A DNA stretch of 64,000 nucleotides from Catenovulum sp052056295 (GTDB lineage: Bacteria > Pseudomonadota > Gammaproteobacteria > Enterobacterales > Alteromonadaceae): NCBI RefSeq assembly GCF_052056295.1, contig NZ_CP182493.1, positions 1,922,001 to 1,986,000 on the forward strand. Direction: 5' to 3'. The position numbers and the translations under genes are program-made. The notes under the pieces were generated by a model. That model had not been told where the DNA came from, made no database searches, and saw only the letters and a list, made by a program, of their open reading frames with translations. This document shows, in pieces, positions 9,757-16,092 of the stretch. The stretch's first letter is position 1, and every line of letters begins with the position of its first letter.

Positions 9757-10646
9757 TGAGTAATCGCACCTACATGGCGAATAACACTTTGAGCAACGCT
9801 TGCTGCATCAGTAATTGCATCATCAATACTGGTTTTTTGCATGCGCGCAGCTAAATATGTGCCAGCGAATGAGTCACCTGCAGCCGTGGTGTCTATGCAT
9901 GGTGCATCTTCAACAACCGGAGTGAAATAATCAGTTTGTGGTGCAAAAGCATAAATACCAGTAGAGCTTTTCACCACAACTTCTTTACAGCCTAATTCGA
10001 ACACATAATTCTTAACTTCTTGATGCGTTCTGTGGCCATAGACGTTTTGGTGATCGGTTAAACCAGGTAATGCGATATCAGTTAATTGATAAGCTTTTTC
10101 AAACCACTCTTTTGCTTGTTCAGGTGATTGCCACAACTTAGCGCGATAATTAGGATCAAACGCAATTAAACTGCCGCGTTCACGCAATTGTGCGATCAAC
10201 TCAAGTAATTTGCTTTTATCTTCGTCAGCTAAAATACCTAAGCTGATACCAGTAAAATAAACCACATCAAAATGGCGTAATTGCTCAACACCACCTTTTT
10301 CTGCGTATAACTTCATTAATTGAGTGGCAGCAGACTCTTTACGCCAGTAGTTTACACAGCGTTTGCCGTGCGCATCACGAGTAATTGAATACAAACCAAT
10401 TTGCGCATCATCACTGCGGTAGACATAGTCGGTATTTAAACCTTCACCTTTCCACTGCGCCAACATTTCTTCGCTTAAGCTGTCAGTGCCTAGCGCCGAC
10501 ATATAATAAACAGATAACTCTGGTGCCCAACGCTGTGCATATACCGCGGTATTATAGGTATCGCCAGCAAATGCTCGTTTAAAATTGATAGGGTTGATGG
10601 CGTTTAATTCCATCATACATTCGCCAATTGAAAGCAATTTAGTCAT
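9753..10646 (-). CDS. kdgK: 2-dehydro-3-deoxygluconate kinase (PfkB family)
   Basis: A 297-aa cytoplasmic sugar kinase phosphorylating 2-keto-3-deoxygluconate to KDPG, the shared late step of pectin and alginate catabolism. The N-terminus LLSIGECMMELN is KdgK-like, the substrate region FAGDTYNTAVYAQR follows, and DTTAAGDSFAGTYLAAR near the C-terminus is the PfkB anion-hole and catalytic-base signature. The ATG at 10646 gives the expected family N-terminus; an upstream ATG at 10706 would add 20 unrelated residues and has no ribosome site. No aldolase (eda) or uronate isomerase is adjacent. It overlaps the convergent halogenase by 4 bp. Together with the pectate lyase at the left edge it supports a pectin theme. 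Confidence 0.88.
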   Translation of the reverse strand: MTKLLSIGECMMELNAINPINFKRAFAGDTYNTAVYAQRWAPELSVYYMSALGTDSLSEEMLAQWKGEGLNTDYVYRSDDAQIGLYSITRDAHGKRCVNYWRKESAATQLMKLYAEKGGVEQLRHFDVVYFTGISLGILADEDKSKLLELIAQLRERGSLIAFDPNYRAKLWQSPEQAKEWFEKAYQLTDIALPGLTDHQNVYGHRTHQEVKNYVFELGCKEVVVKSSTGIYAFAPQTDYFTPVVEDAPCIDTTAAGDSFAGTYLAARMQKTSIDDAITDAASVAQSVIRHVGAITH

Positions 10647-10778
10647 AGAGTGCTCTGCCTGTTTATGTTGAGTACGGGTCAATAGAACTGCTGAATATTC
10701 AAACATATTACTGTGCGATTTTATAAATAACCATATAAGTGATATTTATTAGATAAACAACCAACATACATATAGAAA

Positions 10779-10828
10779 ATACCCAAATTGGCACGCAGCT
10801 AAACTGCACTTTGCCAACACTTGGGTAT
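10779..10828. repeat. 50-bp imperfect palindrome in the kdgK-yceH gap
   Basis: Outer arms ATACCCAA and TTGGGTAT are perfect. Inner segments TTGGCA/TGCCAA and GCAG/CTGC also pair, giving a nested stem over 50 bp. It lies 44 bp before the yceH start and 132 bp before kdgK. It could be a 5' UTR structure, an operator or a tiny repeat; no family is recognised. Confidence 0.5.
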
Positions 10829-10872
10829 ATACTGATCCATGCTTAGCAAAAATAGAACAACAAGGAAATTGC

Positions 10873-11532
10873 ATGAAGTTAGAATTAACCGCAGAACAAA
10901 TTCGAGTGTTAGGTGTCATGTTAGAAAAACAAGTAACCACACCTGATCAATATCCAATGTCAATAAACGGCATAACCACAGCTTGTAATCAAAAAAGTAA
11001 TAGAGAACCTGTGGTCGAATATTCAGAAGTTGAAGTGCAAAACATTGTTGATGAGCTTATCCAACAAAGATTGTTAGCCGATGCTGGCCCAAGCGGACGG
11101 GTAAATAAATATCGGCATAGATTCTACGGCAGTGAATTTTCCGCGTTTAATTTTAACTCAGCACAAGCGGCTATTTTGTGTTTGTTATTTGTGCGCGGGC
11201 CACAAACACCAGGCGAACTGAGAACCCGTAGCCAAAGATTGTACCCGTTTAACGATGTAACCCAAGTTGAAAACTGCTTAAATGATTTAGCCAACGCCGA
11301 AGATGGCCCATTTGTAGTAAAACTCGCAAGAGAGCCAGGCAAACGCGAACACAGATTTGGCCATTTATTTAGTGGCGAGATTACCGAAAGCCCAGCGACT
11401 AACCATCTTGCTAGTACTTCAGCGATCGATAATACGGGCGTTTCAGCCGAAGAATTTGCCGAGCTAAAAGCTCAGGTAGCGCAATTGACGGCCGAGCTTG
11501 CCGAGTTAAAAAACCAATTAGGCGTAGATTAA
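10873..11532 (+). CDS. yceH: YceH / DUF480 (UPF0502) family protein
   Basis: A 219-aa cytoplasmic protein matching YceH throughout, with the opening LTAEQIRVLGVMLEKQVTTPDQYPMSINGI-type sequence, NQKSNREPVVEYSE, RGPQTPGELRTR and the REHRFGHLFSG region. The two DUF480 domains are winged-helix folds. The C-terminal 35 residues (AEEFAELKAQVAQLTAELAELKNQL) form a predicted short coiled coil. Its molecular role is not established in the family. A good AAGGA ribosome site sits 7 bp before the ATG. It appears monocistronic with its own terminator. Confidence 0.9.
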   Translation: MKLELTAEQIRVLGVMLEKQVTTPDQYPMSINGITTACNQKSNREPVVEYSEVEVQNIVDELIQQRLLADAGPSGRVNKYRHRFYGSEFSAFNFNSAQAAILCLLFVRGPQTPGELRTRSQRLYPFNDVTQVENCLNDLANAEDGPFVVKLAREPGKREHRFGHLFSGEITESPATNHLASTSAIDNTGVSAEEFAELKAQVAQLTAELAELKNQLGVD

Positions 11533-11550
11533 CTGCCAATAAACTCAACA

Positions 11551-11576
11551 CAAGCGGCATTTAGCCGCTTGTTTTC
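11551..11576 (+). terminator. Rho-independent terminator after yceH
   Basis: CAAGCGGC and GCCGCTTG form an 8-bp stem with a 5-nt loop, followed by TTTTC, 19 bp after the yceH stop. Confidence 0.75.
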
Positions 11577-11597
11577 AATTGAAATAAGATACTAAGA

Positions 11598-12257
11598 TTA
11601 AGCCATATCTAACAAGTTGTAACGTGCTTGCAGCTCGTTATATAAATCAGTTTGGTAGCTGTCAGATTTAACATCTAGTTTTGCCATAATTTCAACTAAG
11701 TGTTCGTTGTCTTCTCTGCCGCTCCAAATTTTTACGTAAGAGCCTTCTTTATAACCATTGTCTTGGCGGAAGAAATTTAATACGTTTTTGCTAACATACT
11801 GGGCGTATAAATCGTCCCAACTCATTTGGCAGTCAGCTAAAAGTGCCGAGAACAAACCTAAGCTATAACGTTTTGCCGCTGCTAAACCTATTGTCAGTTC
11901 TAACTTTTCCAACAAGTTTAATGATGCATAACTAATTTGTTGGCCATCAAAAGTTACGCTTGTGCTACCTAACTCAGCAAACACATCATCCAACGCTGGT
12001 TGCTGTGCACCTTCATGTTTAATTAAAATCGCTGACAAAACAAAGTGCCAAATATCCACCAACTCCATTTGCAACTGTTCTAAATCACACTCTTGTTTTT
12101 TCCACCACTTCCACCCGTGGTGCTCAATTGCTTCAGCAGCTTCAATTACTACTGCGCGTAAAAATGGTGATTTAACTGCGATCCAATCTGGGTTTACTTT
12201 CGCATTCATTTTGTCTTGTAGTGCCAACATAGTTGCAGCTTGGTTCGTCGAAAGCAT
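11598..12257 (-). CDS. Dimeric dUTP diphosphatase (dUTPase_2 family)
   Basis: A 219-aa all-alpha NTP pyrophosphatase that hydrolyses dUTP to dUMP and PPi, limiting uracil in DNA. It belongs to the dimeric dUTPase family (PF08761), not the trimeric Dut fold. The metal-binding acidic pattern is visible as EAAEAIEHHGWKWWK near 38-52 and MELVDIWHF near 65-73. The K-rich DNGYKEGSYVKIWSGREDN motif near the C-terminus is also typical of the family. It starts at an ATG with GAGGA 6 bp upstream. It lies between convergent yceH and the cydAB operon on the same strand, with a 66-bp gap to cydB, and is probably independently transcribed. Confidence 0.88.
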   Translation of the reverse strand: MLSTNQAATMLALQDKMNAKVNPDWIAVKSPFLRAVVIEAAEAIEHHGWKWWKKQECDLEQLQMELVDIWHFVLSAILIKHEGAQQPALDDVFAELGSTSVTFDGQQISYASLNLLEKLELTIGLAAAKRYSLGLFSALLADCQMSWDDLYAQYVSKNVLNFFRQDNGYKEGSYVKIWSGREDNEHLVEIMAKLDVKSDSYQTDLYNELQARYNLLDMA

Positions 12258-12323
12258 GTTTGTTCCTCGTATCTGTTCAAATATTTTGCCAGCAGTTTAG
12301 CTTGCTTGGGTTGGATATTCTAG

Positions 12324-13331
12324 CTAGTAATAACTGAGCTCTTGCACTTTACCCCAAAATACTCGGTACGAATAAAAGGTGTAACAGAGTATGGTTGGCA
12401 CCACAACCAGCGCGCCCCATAACATAAAACCAAGGCTTTCAGGTGCAGAAGCAGCGCTGAAAATATCGAGTTTACCCGGCACTATCTCAGGGAAAAAGCT
12501 AAACGCAAACGCATTAAAACAGATGAAAAAGATCATCACAGCTGCAACAAAAGGGATCCAACAACTGACATCATCTTTAAACGGCATGCGTTTTAATAAT
12601 CTATCCACCACTAAAAACAATACAAAACAGAATAATGGCAGCGGCAGTAACAATATCGCATTGGGTAAACTAAACCAGCGTTCAAACACCGCAGGATTAA
12701 TCAGCGGATTTACAATTGATACAGTCACTACGCCTAAAAAGGTAAAACGCCCTGCTTTACGTGCCCATATGGTTGCTTGTTTTTGTAACTGGTTTTGCGT
12801 TTTCATTACCAACCAACAAGCACCTATATAAGCGTACGCAGCCAACACACCTAACGCACTTAAACCAGCAAATAAATAAGCGGTCAAGCTAGACTCAAAA
12901 CCCATCACATACATGCCAAGCATATAACCTTGGCTGAGTGCAGCTAATATCGAGCCAAATTTGAATAATAAATCCCATTTGGGTCTGTGGCTCATCGCGG
13001 CTTTTACTCTAAAGTCGAAAGCCACTCCACGTAATATCAAAGCGATAAGTAAAATCACCACAGGAATATACAAAGCTTCAAGAATGACATTATGCGCCGC
13101 CGGAAACGCAATGAGTATCAAACCAACCGCCAATACCAACCAAGTTTCGTTAGCATCCCAAAATGGGCCGATTGAAGCAATCATGGTAGAGGCAGTTTGG
13201 TTATCATTGGTTGGCATGAGTATGCCGACACCTAAATCGTAACCATCTAAAATGGCGTACAACAAAACCGCTAAGCCAGTTAATCCAGCAAAAATTATGG
13301 CTAAACTGTCGGCAGATAAATAGTTATGCAT
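12324..13331 (-). CDS. cydB: Cytochrome bd-type quinol oxidase subunit II
   Basis: A 335-aa polytopic inner-membrane subunit of cytochrome bd oxidase with about eight or nine hydrophobic segments. The N-terminus matches CydB (AGLTGLAVLLYAILDGYDLGVGIL) and is followed by IGPFWDANETWLVLAVGLILIAFP. It pairs with CydA to oxidise quinol and reduce O2 to water. The start is very well supported (GGAGGT 6 bp before the ATG) and overlaps the cydA stop by 8 bp, so translation is probably coupled. No small CydX gene is evident downstream. Confidence 0.93.
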   Translation of the reverse strand: MHNYLSADSLAIIFAGLTGLAVLLYAILDGYDLGVGILMPTNDNQTASTMIASIGPFWDANETWLVLAVGLILIAFPAAHNVILEALYIPVVILLIALILRGVAFDFRVKAAMSHRPKWDLLFKFGSILAALSQGYMLGMYVMGFESSLTAYLFAGLSALGVLAAYAYIGACWLVMKTQNQLQKQATIWARKAGRFTFLGVVTVSIVNPLINPAVFERWFSLPNAILLLPLPLFCFVLFLVVDRLLKRMPFKDDVSCWIPFVAAVMIFFICFNAFAFSFFPEIVPGKLDIFSAASAPESLGFMLWGALVVVPTILCYTFYSYRVFWGKVQELSYY

Positions 13332-14688
13332 GTTGCACCTCCACAGCGTTATCTACTGCTGTTGTGTTAATTTCTTCAATATCCACTGCGCGGCGCGCCA
13401 TTAAAAACACAGTATGGATATAAGCTACTAACAAACCGCTATACACCAAAATATACAAGAGCAAACTAAAACCAACATTCTCAGGGGCTATTGGCGTAAC
13501 AGCTTGTTCAACAGTTAAAATGCCTGAAACTAAATAGGGCTGACGGCCAATTTCAGTCACATACCAACCAGCAAGTGTTGCCACCCAACCAGAGAAAGTC
13601 ATTGCGATTAAAACCTTGCTAAGCAAAGGCGAGGTTTGTTGTTTACTAAATATTTGCCAACGTGCTATCCAAGCCACCAGCAACATTAACATGCCCAGCG
13701 CAACCATAATTCTGAACGCATAAAACACAGGCGCAACCGGTGGATGTTTATCGAATTCGTTTAAACCTTTGATTTCGCCTTGCCAGTCGTGGGTTAAAAT
13801 AAAACTGGCTAGATTAGGTATTTCAATCGCCCATAAATTCTGCTGTGTTTTTTCATCAGGCACAGCAAACAATATCAAAGGTGCACCTTGCTCTGTATGC
13901 CAAACCCCTTCTATTGCCGCCACCTTTTGTGGTTGATGTTCTAGCGTATTCAACCCATGCATATCGCCTAAAAATATTTGAGTTGGAGCTAACAGCGCAG
14001 CTATGGTTAACGCGGTTTTTAATGTTTGTCTTGGCGCGCGTTTTTCATCCCCGCGGTATATTCGATAAGCACTTAAACCGATAATAAAAAACGATGCAGT
14101 TAAACCAGACGCCAGCAGCATATGGCTAAGACGGTATGGGAAAGATGGGTTAAAAATAACTTCAAACCAGTCGGTTACATGCGCAACACCATCAATCATT
14201 TCAAAGCCAGTTGGCGTTTGCATCCAAGAGTTGAGCGACAATATCCAAAAAGCTGACATGCTAGTACCAAAAGCTACGATAAAACTCGCAAGCGTATGTA
14301 CCCAAGGTTTTACCCTATTCATGCCAAACAGCATAATGCCGAGGAAAGTTGCTTCTAAAAAGAATGCGGTGAGCACTTCGTAACCCAATAAAGGCCCAGC
14401 AATATTACCGACGGTTTGCATAAACCCCGGCCAGTTGGTGCCAAATTGAAACGACATAGTAATGCCACTAACCACACCTAACGCAAAGGTGAGTGCGAAT
14501 ATTTTTACCCAAAAGCGATAAGCGCGCATCCACACTTCGTCTTGAGTGAAGTGCAGTTTTATTTTGAAGTAAAAAAGATACCAAGCCAAAGCGATTGTGA
14601 TGGTTGGAAATAAAATATGAAAACTGATGTTGAGTGCAAATTGTATGCGAGACAACACAAGCGTATCGAGCCCTAAAAATAGCTCCAT
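13324..14688 (-). CDS. cydA: Cytochrome bd-type quinol oxidase subunit I, short Q-loop type
   Basis: A 454-aa haem-bearing subunit of cytochrome bd. The axial-ligand positions are visible: H24 (SFHILF), H189 (YRLSHML) and M328 (FRIMV). The Q-loop signature GDMHGLNTLEHQPQKVAAIEGVW carries the conserved K and E used in quinol oxidation, and GWYVTEIGRQP follows. The distance from H189 to M328 is about 70 residues shorter than in the E. coli long-loop enzyme, which places it in the short Q-loop (CIO-like) subgroup, often more cyanide-tolerant. The ribosome site AGGAGG sits 6 bp before the ATG. It is preceded by a long inverted repeat and the gbsR-like gene, which probably controls it. Confidence 0.93.
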   Translation of the reverse strand: MELFLGLDTLVLSRIQFALNISFHILFPTITIALAWYLFYFKIKLHFTQDEVWMRAYRFWVKIFALTFALGVVSGITMSFQFGTNWPGFMQTVGNIAGPLLGYEVLTAFFLEATFLGIMLFGMNRVKPWVHTLASFIVAFGTSMSAFWILSLNSWMQTPTGFEMIDGVAHVTDWFEVIFNPSFPYRLSHMLLASGLTASFFIIGLSAYRIYRGDEKRAPRQTLKTALTIAALLAPTQIFLGDMHGLNTLEHQPQKVAAIEGVWHTEQGAPLILFAVPDEKTQQNLWAIEIPNLASFILTHDWQGEIKGLNEFDKHPPVAPVFYAFRIMVALGMLMLLVAWIARWQIFSKQQTSPLLSKVLIAMTFSGWVATLAGWYVTEIGRQPYLVSGILTVEQAVTPIAPENVGFSLLLYILVYSGLLVAYIHTVFLMARRAVDIEEINTTAVDNAVEVQHA

Positions 14689-14712
14689 AACCTGCCTCCT
14701 GAGAGAATTGTA

Positions 14713-14765
14713 AATTTACCTGAACTCTGTGATAACTAAGCTGTTGTCCAGAGCTTAGGTAAATT
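14713..14765. promoter_or_regulatory. 17-bp-arm inverted repeat between the GbsR-like gene and cydA
   Basis: Arms AATTTACCTGAACTCTG (14713-14729) and CAGAGCTTAGGTAAATT (14749-14765) pair at 15 of 17 positions around a 19-nt loop. The repeat lies 24 bp before the cydA start and 22 bp after the stop of the regulator gene on the same strand. It lacks a T-tract, so an operator or a regulatory leader hairpin is more likely than a simple terminator. Confidence 0.55.
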
Positions 14766-14787
14766 GGCTATTTATCCAGAAGATTGT

Positions 14788-15336
14788 TTATTTATCTGTT
14801 CCTGAATTTAAAAATTTGTCTTTCATATCCAGTACCTTGCCAACACCTGCGCCTAAACGCATCAAGGTATTAAGCTTCTCCGGCCCCATTTTTGGCAACT
14901 CAGCTGCCCAATGGGTGATGGTTTCCAGCAAGTCATGAATTTGCTGCATTTGCTGTAATGCATATTCTTCAGCATCATTGCCAGGTTCGGTTAATAGGTT
15001 GTCGCGCAATAGAGATAAAGTTGGGTCTACTTCGCGTTTGCGTCTTTCTTCAAATACTCGCAAAGCTAATGTCCAGATATCACCTGCAGGTGCGTAATAT
15101 TCTTTGCGATCACCCGGAATATGCTGCACTTGAATTAAACGCCACGCCTGCAATTCTTTAATGCCCATACTGACATTACCGCGGGAGATGTTAAGAGCAT
15201 CGGAGATTTCGTTAGCGGTGAGTGGATTTTTTGAGATTAAAATTAAGCCGCACATTTGCCCAATAGTACGGTTAAAACCCCAACGGCTACCCATTTCACC
15301 ACAGTGCATTACGAAGGCTTCTAGTTTTGAATTCAT
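14788..15336 (-). CDS. GbsR/MarR-family transcriptional regulator
   Basis: A 182-aa winged-helix DNA-binding protein of the GbsR branch of MarR regulators. The N-terminus has MHCGEMGSRWGFNRTIGQMCGLILIS, typical of the branch. The helix-turn-helix is near 38-62 (LTANEISDALNISRGNVSMGIKEL), followed by the wing (LIQVQHIPGDRKEYYAP) and a helical C-terminus for dimerisation. It sits directly upstream of cydAB in the same direction with a 99-bp gap carrying a large inverted repeat, so it is a plausible regulator of the terminal oxidase. No ligand can be deduced. The ribosome site is weak. Confidence 0.85.
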   Translation of the reverse strand: MNSKLEAFVMHCGEMGSRWGFNRTIGQMCGLILISKNPLTANEISDALNISRGNVSMGIKELQAWRLIQVQHIPGDRKEYYAPAGDIWTLALRVFEERRKREVDPTLSLLRDNLLTEPGNDAEEYALQQMQQIHDLLETITHWAAELPKMGPEKLNTLMRLGAGVGKVLDMKDKFLNSGTDK

Positions 15337-15516
15337 GGTTAACTACCAAAGTTTCAGAAATTACTGAAACTTTAAAACAAACATTTTTTGATTTCAATCA
15401 AAATTTATGCAGATTTTTTTTGGTGCTGCTCGCTTTGGTGCCATGAAGTAGATTGGAATTGCGAACAAATGAACCAACCTTGAATTGCATGGATGCAACT
15501 CAGTACCGAGGATAGG

Positions 15517-15611
15517 GTTTATATTTTCTGAAGCGAAACCTACTTTTCAGGGATGAAAAGTAGGAGCGCACAAGGATGTGTTTACAGCGTTTTCGCTTGG
15601 GAAATGTAAAC
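15517..15611. repeat. Structured palindromic repeat, copy B
   Basis: Long outer arms starting GTTTATATTTTC and ending GAAATGTAAAC, with AAGCGAAA paired to TTTTCGCTT, enclose a perfect 11-bp hairpin CCTACTTTTCA/TGAAAAGTAGG (15539-15564). GGATGAAAA, ACAAGGATGT (15570) and CAGCGTTTT (15585) are at offsets 0, 19 and 34, exactly as in copy A. Arms differ between copies but still pair. The rest of the 386-bp gap 15337-15722 holds no gene. Confidence 0.72.
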
Positions 15612-15722
15612 TTTAGCCGACTATAGTGCACTCTCACTTCAGTTAACTTTAGCCACGAAGTTAATTTGATAAAACCACCCACATAAGCTAAATTTGCCGC
15701 AAAAGATCGACAGGAAAAAACC

Positions 15723-15974
15723 ATGAACCCAATTATCCAGTTACTCAAAGAACAAAACATCTCAGACCAAAAAATCGGCGAGTTATTCCAAGAACTCACG
15801 CAAAACCCATTGGCAGCAATGGCAACCATACAAACACTTGGTATTCCGCAAGAAAAACTACAGCCATTAATTATGTTAGTAATGAGCCAACCAAACTTAA
15901 TTAAAGAAGCAGTTGAAGAACTAGGACTAGATTTTTCAAAAGTAGAAGAAGCAAAAGCAAAGTTAAATAACTAA
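15723..15974 (+). CDS. DUF2999 family small protein
   Basis: An 83-aa soluble, helical protein matching DUF2999 (PF11212), a small family known from Vibrio and Alteromonadales. Nearly the full length is family-like: MNPIIQLLKEQNISDQKIGELF, NPLAAMATIQTLGIPQEKLQ and EAVEELGLDFSKVEEAKAKL. The function is not known. The start has AGGA 7 bp upstream. It is monocistronic, between the repeat copy B and a pair of hairpins, and convergent with the TBDR gene. The opposite-strand reading frame over this region is a shadow. Confidence 0.85.
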   Translation: MNPIIQLLKEQNISDQKIGELFQELTQNPLAAMATIQTLGIPQEKLQPLIMLVMSQPNLIKEAVEELGLDFSKVEEAKAKLNN

Positions 15975-15979
15975 TCAGC

Positions 15980-16090
15980 AAAAAGCGGTGCTAGTACAGA
16001 AACCTAGCACCGAAAGGCACATTTTAATGAGCACTGCTTTGTTATAAAACTCGACAAGCTTGCTGCGGCTTGCCGAGTTTAGTTTTTAAA
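15980..16090 (-). terminator. Two tandem hairpins between DUF2999 and the TBDR (bidirectional)
   Basis: Hairpin 1 (16047-16080) pairs AAACTCG and CAAGC with GCTTG and CGAGTTT; T-rich bases follow on both strands, so it can serve both convergent genes. Hairpin 2 (15986-16012) pairs CGGTGCTAG with CTAGCACCG and is followed on the minus strand by CTTTTT. Together they should end the long TBDR transcript efficiently. Confidence 0.7.
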
Positions 16091-16092
16091 CA

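Noticed and set aside
11962..12300. 112-aa plus-strand frame over the dUTPase gene
   Set aside because: It is antisense to a fully motif-supported dUTPase and rich in Cys/Ser/His, typical of a shadow frame.
15500..15829. 109-aa minus-strand frame over DUF2999 and repeat copy B
   Set aside because: Half of it crosses the structured repeat and half is antisense to DUF2999. No homology-like feature is present.
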